A stretch of DNA of 64,000 nt, taken from the NCBI GenBank assembly GCA_965267405.1, contig OZ253954.1, positions 372,001 through 436,000 on the forward strand. The letters run 5' to 3'. Position numbers and translations under genes: made by a program. Shown here one piece after another: positions 16,907-24,805 of this stretch. The notes beneath the pieces are model-generated. The model ran no database searches and was not told the origin of the DNA. It saw nothing but the letters and a program-made list of their open reading frames with translations. The stretch is from JAPPOI01 sp028818055. Lineage in GTDB: Bacteria; Pseudomonadota; Alphaproteobacteria; Rhodobacterales; Rhodobacteraceae. Every line of letters begins with the position of its first letter. Positions within the stretch are counted from its first letter, which is position 1.

Positions 16907-17319
16907 TAAAGCGCCGTAAACGTCAACGCACCCGCAGATGCCAGCGCAAGTTCATAGGTCGCTTCGCCATCATGGGTTCCAGCGTATTCAATCGACGTCA
17001 CCAGGAAGGCACCCTCAATGATGCCAAAATCTGGAATAACGACCTGAAAGTCAGGCGTTTCGCCGTCAAAGAAAACTTGGCGTGCTCGCTCGTCCGTCGA
17101 TTGATCCTTGAAGACACCCGAGCCTGCAATTGCTGCCGATTTGACGCCAGCGCCACCAAGTAGCTCGCGCCAACCGCCTTGGCTTTCAAGGCTCGTGACA
17201 TCGACGCTCTGGGCATTGAAGGAAACGCGTGTTGCCCTCAATCCGGCAACCGTTTCAAATTGGCCTGCACCGGTCAAATCAAGTTTGATCAGCAGGTCCT
17301 TACCACTTTGTGCGGCCAT
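16906..17319 (-). CDS. g9: GTA g9: major tail tube protein
   Basis: A 137-residue tail tube subunit of the TP901-1 type (TIGR02126). AAQSGKDLLIKLD opens the chain, followed by GLRATRVSFNAQSVDVTS, GWRELLGGAGVKSAAIAGSG and the C-terminal EYAGTHDGEATYELALASAGAL, the standard tube-protein sequence blocks. It has its own ribosome-binding site 11 bases after the g8 stop. Confidence 0.93.
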   Translation of the reverse strand: MAAQSGKDLLIKLDLTGAGQFETVAGLRATRVSFNAQSVDVTSLESQGGWRELLGGAGVKSAAIAGSGVFKDQSTDERARQVFFDGETPDFQVVIPDFGIIEGAFLVTSIEYAGTHDGEATYELALASAGALTFTAL

Positions 17320-17330
17320 ATTCAGAACTC

Positions 17331-17750
17331 CTAGTTGGTCTGATCGTCTTCGACGATCGCTCGGAAAAAGAGGTCTACGCGTCGGGTTTGACCCGCGCGA
17401 ACTCGGCGAGCACGGGCTCGCAGAAACTTAAGAGAAATCAAACGGCCCCTCGTCAGCGAAAGACCCGCGTCAATCAGGGCATCGGACACCGCGCCAGCGG
17501 CCTCTTTCGCGGTTCGATAGCCGGGAGCGTCAGAAATCACTGAAATCGTGAGCCTTAGGCTAAGCCCACCACCGGATTGGTCCGACCAATCCTGCGCCAC
17601 CTCATCTCCGATCACGACGATCGTTCCATCGATGGGACCAGTTGGAACCGCGTCGTAAATCGCCCCGGACACAATCGCTGACAAACCAGAGTCGTTGGCC
17701 AGTTGTTCGTACACCGCCGTTTGGCATGCGGCTGCTATTGCGTAACTCAC
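17331..17750 (-). CDS. g8: GTA g8: tail terminator (DUF3168)
   Basis: A 139-residue DUF3168 protein that caps the tail tube at the head side. YAIAAACQTAVYEQLAND and GPIDGTIVVIGDEVAQDWSD are the recognised blocks. It begins with GTG that overlaps the g7 stop by four bases. The LRLTISVISDAPGYRTAKEA segment is the usual core strand-helix. Confidence 0.9.
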   Translation of the reverse strand: MSYAIAAACQTAVYEQLANDSGLSAIVSGAIYDAVPTGPIDGTIVVIGDEVAQDWSDQSGGGLSLRLTISVISDAPGYRTAKEAAGAVSDALIDAGLSLTRGRLISLKFLRARARRVRAGQTRRVDLFFRAIVEDDQTN

Positions 17751-18082
17751 GCGACGACCTCCTCATCCACACGGCAAATCAGAAATCGCGCGTCGCTGGT
17801 GGCATCGGACACGCTTCTTATCTTGAAGAGCCGTGTACCTTCGCGAAAACGCTGGCCAGCTTTCGGGCGCGATGAGCTGTCCACCGGAACCGATCGGATC
17901 ATGACCTCGTAAGGAACGCGCGACCGTGCATATCCGTCTCCGCGTTCAAGTCGCCCAGTTCGCGGTACAACTGAAGCCCAATGTGTTCCCAAGGGAATCC
18001 AGGAACCGACAAGACCACCAGCTCCATCGGATGCGTTCTGACGTTCCTCAAGGACTAACTTTCGCGACAGACGGACAGTCAT
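17747..18082 (-). CDS. g7: GTA g7: head closure protein
   Basis: A 111-residue SPP1 gp16-type head-tail joining protein (head closure). LSRKLVLEERQNASDGAGGLVGSW and RPKAGQRFREGTRLFKI fit the family. It starts with an ATGA overlap with g6 and ends with a GTGA overlap with g8, so the three adaptor genes are translationally linked. Confidence 0.9.
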   Translation of the reverse strand: MTVRLSRKLVLEERQNASDGAGGLVGSWIPLGTHWASVVPRTGRLERGDGYARSRVPYEVMIRSVPVDSSSRPKAGQRFREGTRLFKIRSVSDATSDARFLICRVDEEVVA

Positions 18083-18675
18083 GAACGTCCTCCAAGAATG
18101 CGCATTGGACGATATCGACGAAGGAGGCTTGCGACACCGTGTGGAAGCACCTTGTCTGACTTACTGGCCGCCCCCCGGTTGTCGTAAAAATGTGTCGCCA
18201 GCATAAACACCGCTTGCTGCAAATCCGCCGGAATGCCAGTCCAATTCGCCGCGAAACCAGCAGTAAAGAGAACCTCGACGGTCCCTCCTTCGGGAATAAC
18301 CGGAAGACTCCAGCCTCGGGCAAAAATGAATGGCCGGTAGAAGTCGGGGACCAGGCGATACTGGTTTGCTTGAACGTCCGACGCATTTCCCTGAATGTCG
18401 AAGACCTGAAATTCATCGACAGATGTCACTGGCGCTATTGGCAGTTCCAATCGGTCAATGTCACGCCAAGCTGAAACCGTGTATTTGAATTGCCGCTCCA
18501 ACAACGCTTTGGAGGACTCGCTTTCAACGGCCGCAAGAGCGGCGCGCAGACATGTCGCCAAAACGGGGTCTTGCAAACCATCGTCGGCAAACCCGCTTCC
18601 CAGCAACAAATGGTCTCTGAACTCGGAAACGGGCAAGGCCGCTTCCAAGACAGATGTTTGCTCAGTCAACATCAT
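18079..18675 (-). CDS. g6: GTA g6: head-tail adaptor
   Basis: A 198-residue adaptor beneath the portal. MMLTEQTSVLEAALPVSEFRDHL and the AVFMLATHFYDNRGA helix identify the GTA/HK97 gp6-type connector. The start at 18675 has GGAG eight bases upstream and gives the family length; an in-frame extension to 18753 would run through an inverted repeat and is not supported. Separated from g5 by 147 bases, the longest gap inside the cluster. Confidence 0.9.
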   Translation of the reverse strand: MMLTEQTSVLEAALPVSEFRDHLLLGSGFADDGLQDPVLATCLRAALAAVESESSKALLERQFKYTVSAWRDIDRLELPIAPVTSVDEFQVFDIQGNASDVQANQYRLVPDFYRPFIFARGWSLPVIPEGGTVEVLFTAGFAANWTGIPADLQQAVFMLATHFYDNRGAASKSDKVLPHGVASLLRRYRPMRILGGRS

Positions 18676-18711
18676 GTCGAGAACTCCGAAATTCGCCCCT
18701 GCATGAATCGT

Positions 18712-18780
18712 GGGCGCGCGCGGTGTGCCTTCCTTGACGGAGGGGAACAGCAAGAAAACACAGGAAAAGTGCGCGCGCCC
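18712..18780. repeat. 10-bp GC inverted repeat between g5 and g6
   Basis: GGGCGCGCGC (18712-18721) and GCGCGCGCCC (18771-18780) are exact inverse complements with a 49-base spacer. On the transcribed strand they would fold into a strong stem between the capsid gene and g6, with the proximal arm about 37 bases before the g6 start. It could be a processing or stability element, or a partial transcription barrier that favours capsid expression. Confidence 0.6.
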
Positions 18781-18822
18781 CCGGCCACTGACGTTTAGGT
18801 CAGGACCGGAACCAAATGTCCG

Positions 18823-20007
18823 TTACGACAAGCCGAATTTCAGCAGCTTGATCGCAGCAAAGTCGCTCACGTCGCCGCCCACACGCTTGGTCGCGTAAAA
18901 CAACACGTGGGGCTTGGCCGAAAACGGATCTCGCAGGACCCGTAGGTCTGGACGCTCGGCAATCGTGTATCCGGCAGAAAAGTCGCCAAATGCCACAGAG
19001 AAGCTGTCACTTGCGATGTCAGGCATGTCTTCTGCGACCAGTACTGGATAGCCAAGCAACCGAGCAGGCTCGCCAGCGGTCAGGCCGTCTGTCCACAGGA
19101 AGCGTCCCTCAACGTCCTTGATCTTGCGAATGACGCCAGCGGTCTTCGAATTCATGACGAACGATCCGTTCGCGCGGTACTGAGCGCCCAAGGCATAAAC
19201 AAGATCGACCAGCGAGTTGCCCGGCGACGTGCCATCAAACGCAGCATCTGTACCGGTCGCCACGTAACCAAGAGACCCCCACGCCCAGCTGGCGTCTGCA
19301 ACGACTGGATGCGTCAGGAAACCGGTCGGTTTGTCGATACCGTCGCCCGAAACAAACGCTTCCGCCTCCGAACGCGCAAACTTGTCGGCGATACGTCCAG
19401 CCAACCAACCCTCGATATCAAAAGCGCTGTCATCCAGCAGGCGCTGCGATACTTTCGGCAAAGCGTTCAGTTCATGAAGTGGGATCGTGATCCGTTCAAT
19501 CGTTGGGGTGCCGGTTTCCACAGTTGACCCGGTTTCGGTTGCCCAACCTGCACCAACTTCAGTCGAGTCGATCAGAACATCAAAAGATGTTGCCTCAACA
19601 TTAACGACATTCGCGACTTGTCGGATTGAAGCGGTCGAACGCAGAACGCTTTTGACCGTTTCTGCGGTCTCGGGGTCAACAAGATACCCGCCGTCACCTG
19701 CAACAGCAGTCGACATCGCTTTGCCTTCAAGGGTCAGACCCCGAAGGCCGTCGTCTTCGCCAGAACGCACATAGGCATTAAAGGCCTTCTGATGTGGAGC
19801 CTCTTCTGAAGCAGTGGCCAGCGCCGGACGGCGCGAAGCAGTTGGGGTCGATTTGCGGTCCAGCATTTTCAATCGCTCTTCCTGTTTATCCATACGATGG
19901 GTGATGTCTTCGACGAGGCCCGCAAGCGCGGTTTTCACCTCGTCGGCCGCCGCTTGAGGCGTGGGCAGATCTGCCCCGCCCCGAGCGGTCGTCTCGGGTG
20001 TTGTCAT
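18823..20007 (-). CDS. g5: GTA g5: major capsid protein (HK97 fold)
   Basis: A 394-residue HK97-type capsid precursor. The N-terminal roughly 100 residues (DEVKTALAGLVEDITHRMDKQEERL) are a helical scaffold region expected to be cut off by the g4 protease. The mature part starts near the KAFNAYVRSGEDDGLRGL segment and has AVAGDGGYLVDPETAE, ITIPLHELNALPKVSQRLL, YVATGTDAAF and the C-terminal RVGGDVSDFAAIKLLKFGLS. CAAGGAC precedes the ATG. Full length with all capsid blocks intact. Confidence 0.95.
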   Translation of the reverse strand: MTTPETTARGGADLPTPQAAADEVKTALAGLVEDITHRMDKQEERLKMLDRKSTPTASRRPALATASEEAPHQKAFNAYVRSGEDDGLRGLTLEGKAMSTAVAGDGGYLVDPETAETVKSVLRSTASIRQVANVVNVEATSFDVLIDSTEVGAGWATETGSTVETGTPTIERITIPLHELNALPKVSQRLLDDSAFDIEGWLAGRIADKFARSEAEAFVSGDGIDKPTGFLTHPVVADASWAWGSLGYVATGTDAAFDGTSPGNSLVDLVYALGAQYRANGSFVMNSKTAGVIRKIKDVEGRFLWTDGLTAGEPARLLGYPVLVAEDMPDIASDSFSVAFGDFSAGYTIAERPDLRVLRDPFSAKPHVLFYATKRVGGDVSDFAAIKLLKFGLS

Positions 20008-20050
20008 GTTAAGTCCTTGCTGATGGGAGTTTTGACCGGGTCGGGGTCAG

Positions 20051-20605
20051 TTACGAACCGACCGGGTTGAGAGAACAGCGGGCCTCTTCGATCGCCGCTG
20101 CAATTTTGCGCAATAGGTCGTCTGCTGGGCTCTCACCCTTGGCTCCCACTCGCGCTTCGGGAAGCATCGGAAAGGTCACAAGCGACACCTCCCAAAGCTC
20201 CAATTCCAAAAGTTTCCTTTGGCCGGCGTCGGTCTTTACCGACTTCAACGTTCGATACCCAATGGAAAGCCCCTCGATCGCACCGGCTTCGATCAAAGCT
20301 ATGGCCTCTTTGGCTCGGGCGACATCTTTCAGAAGTCTCCCTTTCACATACAATCCGTGATCGTCTTCGCGAACCTCATCCCAAATGCCGATTGGTTCGG
20401 CCGGATCGTGTTGCCAAAGCATTTTCACGCGTCGGCCGGCTTTGTGAAGTGTCTGAAGCGACGAAGAGTAAGCACCTTTCTCGACGATATCTCCGCCGCG
20501 GTCCGTTTTGCCGAACAAGGATGCGTAGCCTTCGATAACCGCTCCATCCTGTACCGACAGAGTGGCGTTCAATCGGCAGTATTTGCGTTCAAGTTCCAAT
20601 TCCAC
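20051..20605 (-). CDS. g4: GTA g4: prohead protease
   Basis: A 184-residue HK97-family (S78) capsid maturation protease. VIEGYASLFGKTDRGGDIVEKGAY opens the domain; MLWQHDPAEPIG carries the catalytic His and EGLSIGYRTL the catalytic Ser, with EVSLVTFPMLPEA following. It starts at GTG 20605, five bases after the portal stop, with GAGGAG upstream. The small g3.5 gene known from R. capsulatus between g3 and g4 is absent here because there is no room for it. Confidence 0.92.
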   Translation of the reverse strand: MELELERKYCRLNATLSVQDGAVIEGYASLFGKTDRGGDIVEKGAYSSSLQTLHKAGRRVKMLWQHDPAEPIGIWDEVREDDHGLYVKGRLLKDVARAKEAIALIEAGAIEGLSIGYRTLKSVKTDAGQRKLLELELWEVSLVTFPMLPEARVGAKGESPADDLLRKIAAAIEEARCSLNPVGS

Positions 20606-20610
20606 AGATG

Positions 20611-21789
20611 TTACTCCTCACCTTGCGGCTGCGCTGGCAATCCCAGAAGCTGTCGCTTTTCAGCGTCCGTCAAAAAGCTTGCACCCGCGACGCGCTGCCA
20701 CTGTGCCTGGCGCTCAGCGGCCAAAGCAGGCACCTGATCTAGGTCAGCGGAAAGCCTGAACCCGCCATCGAAATATCCGCTCAGCCACGACGTCAGGGCC
20801 TCGGTCACCTTCTGAACCAAAGGCAGCACAGTCAGCCGGTAAAATGCCCGGTTGGCTTCTTGATAGTTGGAATAAGTTGCGTCGCCCGGAATTCCCAACA
20901 GCATGGGGGGTACCCCGAATGCCAACGCAATCTCGCGAGCTGCGGCTTCTTTTGTCTTCTGAAATTCCATATCAGATGGACTGAAGCCCATGGGCTTCCA
21001 GTCCAATCCACCTTCCAAAAGCATGGGTCGACCTGCGTTTCGGGCCCCTTGATGATGCGCCTCCATTTCGTTCAAAAGCCGGTCGTATTGGTCTGATGTC
21101 ATCACGCCATGACCGTCTTCGCCGCGGTAAACAATCGCCCCCGATGGACGCGCGGCATTATCCAAAAGCGCCTTCGACCAGGCCGAAGCCGCGTTGTGCA
21201 CATCAATAGCTGCGGCAGCAGCTTGCACTGGCGACAAACCATAGTGATCATCTTGCGGATGGAAGCTTTTGATATGGCAGATTGGAGAGCCAATTTCAGA
21301 CACTGCGAAGCGATGCTTCTTGCCTCCAACGCTATATTCAAACGCGATCGGCCAGCCATCGCCGCCGGGCACCACCGACATGCGGTCCGAACGAAGTACA
21401 TGAAGTTCCTCCGCTCGCCCCTGATCGTCAGCCACAGCCTCGATGTATCCGTTTCCGCTCAGCAAAAGCTGGGAATATATCGCCTCCAGCAGCTCGATAC
21501 CTGATTGTCCGGCATTTGGACGAGCCAAGACGTCTAGAACTGGATGCACATCAAAACGCTGGGCTTCGTCCTGGCATATCAGTGGGATAGACGCCGCGGC
21601 CTCTGCAATCATGCGAACAACCCGAAACCCGATGGGATTTCCAGAAAACCCAGTGCGCATCAGGCTCACTGTATCGCGCGGCGACCATGCCACCCGGCCT
21701 GAACTGGCGTATGCAATCACAGGACCGGCGGCGGACGCCTTTGTTTCCGGCACGGGTTCAGCCGGCCGCTTGAGGAAGTCAAACACCAT
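20611..21789 (-). CDS. g3: GTA g3: portal protein
   Basis: A 392-residue HK97-type portal forming the dodecameric ring at one capsid vertex. MVFDFLKRP and YASSGRVAWSPRD open the chain; NPIGFRVVRMIAEAAASIPL, LSGNGYIEAV, HIKSFHPQDDHYGLSPVQAA and EIALAFGVPPMLLGIPGDATYSN (split here for length: FGVPPMLLGI, GDATYSNYQEA) are the standard portal blocks. AAGGAGAAT lies eight bases before the ATG. Confidence 0.94.
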   Translation of the reverse strand: MVFDFLKRPAEPVPETKASAAGPVIAYASSGRVAWSPRDTVSLMRTGFSGNPIGFRVVRMIAEAAASIPLICQDEAQRFDVHPVLDVLARPNAGQSGIELLEAIYSQLLLSGNGYIEAVADDQGRAEELHVLRSDRMSVVPGGDGWPIAFEYSVGGKKHRFAVSEIGSPICHIKSFHPQDDHYGLSPVQAAAAAIDVHNAASAWSKALLDNAARPSGAIVYRGEDGHGVMTSDQYDRLLNEMEAHHQGARNAGRPMLLEGGLDWKPMGFSPSDMEFQKTKEAAAREIALAFGVPPMLLGIPGDATYSNYQEANRAFYRLTVLPLVQKVTEALTSWLSGYFDGGFRLSADLDQVPALAAERQAQWQRVAGASFLTDAEKRQLLGLPAQPQGEE

Positions 21790-21831
21790 TATGAGATTCT
21801 CCTTGCGCCAAAGTCTTGGCGGTCGTGGGCC

Positions 21832-23160
21832 TTAGCCCAATTCTCGAATGCGAGGGGTGCGCCAGGCACGCGCAGGTTCAATCATCAGCTCTGTCAGCGC
21901 CCAAACAAGTGCATCAACTCGGTCAGGGCTGCCCGAACCTTCATATCCGGTGAACGTCATCAAACGCATTTGCTCTTCCAGATCGACCAGTCCACGGACA
22001 TGCTTCACACGACCTTGCTCATATAGTGCCGCCACTGGTTCAGCCCTTGAAACCTTTCCGGCAACGGCCCGAACCGACTTGTAGGACACGGTTGGATCGA
22101 CCTGTCGAAGCATTGCCTCAACCAGATCGCCTCCTTGGTTAACCTCCGCTACCAGACGCGCAGCTTTGAACCGGTGGAACACCTCGACGGCTCTTTCTGC
22201 CCACTCAAGCGGGGTCGCTCCAGCTATGCTCGCATCTTCCAATACAAAGGCCTGCCAATCCTTCGGTGGCCCTTGTGACTTTATGCCGGCCACCACGATC
22301 CCACATTCGTCCGATCTGGTCGTCCCTGTAACGGGAGGATCGACAGCAACCACAACCCGGTCCAACGCACCCACTTCCGTTGTTGTCACGCCTCGCAAAA
22401 TCTGCGGCGTCCACAAAGCGCCTTCAATTTCTTCGGTCAGGACGCCCTCCAGCTCTTGGCGACCCAAACGCGTCCCCCCGTATGTCGCCTCGACTTCTTC
22501 AAGAAACGACGACGCCAGATTGGCTCGGTTGTCCCGCGTAGCCGCCTGCGTCGTCACCGTCGACGAAAGCGCAAGAATTCGTTTTAGGATCGGTACATCT
22601 CGGGGCGTCGTCGTGACCACTTGGCGCGGGTTTTCACCCAGTCGCAAGGCAAACTGAACCTGGTCCCACGCGTCCGATCCCTTTGGCCACTTTGCCAGCT
22701 CATCAAGCCAAGCTGCATCAAACTGCGGCCCTCTCAGGCCTTCGAAGTCGGTGGCCGAGTAAACTTTTGCTTTTGCTCCATTTGGCCACTTCAGTTCCCT
22801 CCGGGACGCTATCCACTCAGGTCTCCGATCCGGCGGCGAGCAGGCTAAAACCCCGCTGTCTCCTTCGACCATCACGTCGCGCGCCTGATCATATGTCTCA
22901 CCGACAAGCGCGACCATTTTGGAGCGCCCCTTATCATTGGGCCCCGGTCCTTCCACTTCAGATCTAATCCACTCTGCCCCTGCCCGTGTTTTTCCCGCTC
23001 CCCGTCCACCCAAGACAACCCAAGTCCTCCAATTTCCCTTGGGTGGGATCTGATGCGGCAGCGCCCAGAAATCGAACAGATAGGGTAGCGCACGAAGCTC
23101 TTCAGGATTGAGGCTGTTCAGGAACTGCCTCTGCTTCGCGGGACTTTCGGATGCGATCAA
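21832..23160 (-). CDS. g2: GTA g2: terminase large subunit
   Basis: Motor ATPase/nuclease that packages host DNA into GTA heads. ALPYLFDFWALPHQ is followed by the Walker A VVLGGRGAGKTRAGAEW; WLDELAKWP is the Walker B segment, TTTPRDVPIL the coupling motif, and VAVDPPVTG with later acidic residues the nuclease domain. The usual family start (short residue run before SPAKQRQFLNSL) is met by TTG at 23160, with GGGAG five bases upstream; the frame is open to an ATG at 23247 but the extra residues do not look like a terminase. The TTG start gives a 59-base overlap with g1. Confidence 0.93.
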   Translation of the reverse strand: MIASESPAKQRQFLNSLNPEELRALPYLFDFWALPHQIPPKGNWRTWVVLGGRGAGKTRAGAEWIRSEVEGPGPNDKGRSKMVALVGETYDQARDVMVEGDSGVLACSPPDRRPEWIASRRELKWPNGAKAKVYSATDFEGLRGPQFDAAWLDELAKWPKGSDAWDQVQFALRLGENPRQVVTTTPRDVPILKRILALSSTVTTQAATRDNRANLASSFLEEVEATYGGTRLGRQELEGVLTEEIEGALWTPQILRGVTTTEVGALDRVVVAVDPPVTGTTRSDECGIVVAGIKSQGPPKDWQAFVLEDASIAGATPLEWAERAVEVFHRFKAARLVAEVNQGGDLVEAMLRQVDPTVSYKSVRAVAGKVSRAEPVAALYEQGRVKHVRGLVDLEEQMRLMTFTGYEGSGSPDRVDALVWALTELMIEPARAWRTPRIRELG

Positions 23161-23458
23161 GGCGGCTCCCGATGTTACGTCGCACTCTTGCAAAGTCGAT
23201 CGGCGCGTCTTGAACCAAACCTTGTTGGCGAAGGACGTGTCTTTCATATTTTTGAATCTCCTCCATCAATCTGCTCTGGGCCTTTGCCATCGTCAGGCAG
23301 GCCTGTCGCAATTCTGCGTCAGAAATCATGTTTCCTTGGCGCAGCTCGGCTTCCAATCCATCAAACACGATCAGAATGTTGCGCATGGCCCGCTCGCCGC
23401 TCTCTAGCAACGCGCGCGCGTTTTCTGTCCCCGCCTTCTTCGAAGGGTGGTCCACCAT
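23102..23458 (-). CDS. g1: GTA g1: terminase small subunit
   Basis: First gene of the GTA operon, 118 residues. The central part is helical (ARALLESGERAMRNILIVFDG, QACLTMAKAQSRLMEEIQKYE) with a basic C-terminal tail (DFARVRRNIGSRLDRIRKS), as in Rhodobacterales GTA TerS. GTA TerS is thought to bind DNA non-specifically, which suits random packaging. GAGG is seven bases before the ATG. A terminator-like hairpin and a promoter-like sequence lie just upstream. Confidence 0.88.
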   Translation of the reverse strand: MVDHPSKKAGTENARALLESGERAMRNILIVFDGLEAELRQGNMISDAELRQACLTMAKAQSRLMEEIQKYERHVLRQQGLVQDAPIDFARVRRNIGSRLDRIRKSREAEAVPEQPQS

Positions 23459-23479
23459 TCACTTGCCTCGCAACGGAAA

Positions 23480-23525
23480 CATCAGGGCAAAACAAAAGCG
23501 GCAACGGGGTAACCCCGGCCGCTTT
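23480..23525 (-). terminator. Intrinsic-terminator-like hairpin immediately before GTA g1
   Basis: On the minus strand AAAGCGGC (23525-23518), an inner CGGGG-TTA-CCCCG and GCCGCTTT (23502-23495) form a stem followed by TGTTTTGCC. It lies 120 bases after the mltG stop and only 37 bases before the g1 ATG. It would end mltG transcripts, and also any transcript begun at the promoter candidate at 23550-23578. Confidence 0.75.
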
Positions 23526-23549
23526 GCCACCTGTCCTATCTTGCCTGAA

Positions 23550-23578
23550 GGTATAGCTTAGAAAGTTCGATCCGTCAA
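23550..23578 (-). promoter_or_regulatory. Candidate sigma-70-type promoter of the GTA operon
   Basis: Minus strand: TTGACG (-35, 23578-23573), 17-base spacer, TATACC (-10, 23555-23550). Expected start point near 23543, giving a leader of about 85 bases that contains the terminator-like hairpin. It is the only good promoter match seen in the mltG-g1 gap. In R. capsulatus the GTA promoter is activated by GafA; no binding site can be asserted from sequence alone. Confidence 0.55.
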
Positions 23579-23644
23579 GCGTTAAGTTATTGATAGAATT
23601 GAATAATACCGTACGCAGCAGTTACTGAAAGGTTAACGGCTCCG

Positions 23645-24805
23645 CTAGTTTTGCTCCGCTGCGCGTTCAGCTTCAATGCGACGCCAATTGGCGACGTTGG
23701 CATTATGTTCGTCCAACGTCTTTGCGAACGCATGGCCTCCCGTGCCATCCGCAACAAAGAAGATGAAGTCAGTATCATCAGGATTGAGTGCCGCTTCGAT
23801 GCTCGCTGTTCCAGGATTTGCGATCGGTGTCGGAGGCAAACCTTCAATAACGTAAGTATTCCACGGCGTTTCCCGCCGCAGTTCACTCTGCCGCAGCCCT
23901 CGTCCAAGAATGCCCTCGCCCTTCGTTATGCCATAGATCACCGTAGGGTCAGTCTGAAGTTTAATTCCCTGACGCAGGCGGTTCGCAAAAACGCTGGCAA
24001 CCTGCCCGCGTTCTTCCGGAAGACCTGTCTCTTTTTCGATGATCGAAGCCAGAATCAATGCCTCTTCCGGCGTCTTGACCGGCGCGTCGCTGGCGCGCGC
24101 CTCCCAAGCTTCCGCCAAACGCTGCACTTGCGAAGAGGCCATCGCAGCCAAGAAGGTCGGCAAGTCCGCGCCCGGGCGAATTTCATAGCCGTCTGGTGCC
24201 AAGCTTCCTTCATCAGGAACAGCCTCGACTTCACCTTCAAACAAATCGGAGGCCGACAATGCATTGACGACTTGCCAGCTCGTCACGCCTTCCGCGACGA
24301 TCACGCGATACCGCGTCGCCACATCATTTTTTGCTTCTGCGTAAGCTTGCGGCGCCTCGTCGGTGACAGGATCAAAAACAGCGGTGACGTCAAATTCCTG
24401 AGTTTGAGCATTTAATTCACGAACGCGCATCGATTGACTGTTCACCGAAACCCGATAGATCACCTCGGTTCCGCAAGTCGATAGACCGTCACCCGTGATA
24501 GCGCCGACAATGTCTTCCATCGACGATCCGGCATCGATCAAAAAAGAGCCCGCTTTCAACAACCCTGAACGTTCTGAATAATCGGCACCGAGACGATAAA
24601 TCGTAGCGTTGGAGATCGCACCCTGATCAACCAGGTCACCGGCAACACGGCTCATTGTACTGCCAGGAGCAACTTGCAAACAAATCGCTTCGGCCAGTGG
24701 CCCCTGTTCCGTGTACTGACGTTGGCCCCAGAAAATCACACCAGCGCCCGCCGCCAGCAACAAGATGACGATGGTAAACATGTTGGATGCGAAATTACGC
24801 CACAT
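23645..24805 (-). CDS. mltG: Endolytic murein transglycosylase MltG
   Basis: Inner-membrane lytic transglycosylase (YceG family) that cuts nascent glycan strands. One membrane helix (residues about 8-25, FTIVILLLAAGAGVIFWG) is followed by LysM-like subdomains and the catalytic domain; EEALILASIIEKETG holds the catalytic glutamate, followed by GQVASVFANRLRQG and LQTDPTVIYG, and the terminal GGHAFAKTLDEHNANV. Its ATG shares a base with the fabF stop (TGATG), so it is coupled to the fatty-acid gene, an arrangement known in many proteobacteria. Confidence 0.95.
   Translation of the reverse strand: MWRNFASNMFTIVILLLAAGAGVIFWGQRQYTEQGPLAEAICLQVAPGSTMSRVAGDLVDQGAISNATIYRLGADYSERSGLLKAGSFLIDAGSSMEDIVGAITGDGLSTCGTEVIYRVSVNSQSMRVRELNAQTQEFDVTAVFDPVTDEAPQAYAEAKNDVATRYRVIVAEGVTSWQVVNALSASDLFEGEVEAVPDEGSLAPDGYEIRPGADLPTFLAAMASSQVQRLAEAWEARASDAPVKTPEEALILASIIEKETGLPEERGQVASVFANRLRQGIKLQTDPTVIYGITKGEGILGRGLRQSELRRETPWNTYVIEGLPPTPIANPGTASIEAALNPDDTDFIFFVADGTGGHAFAKTLDEHNANVANWRRIEAERAAEQN

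Noticed and set aside
9190..23458. Active prophage
   Set aside because: No integrase, repressor, replication, lysis or attachment sites; gene set and order equal the Rhodobacterales GTA.
23651..24415. 254-codon plus-strand open frame opposite mltG
   Set aside because: MltG is unambiguous on the minus strand; the frame is Cys/Arg rich and family-free, as antisense frames tend to be.
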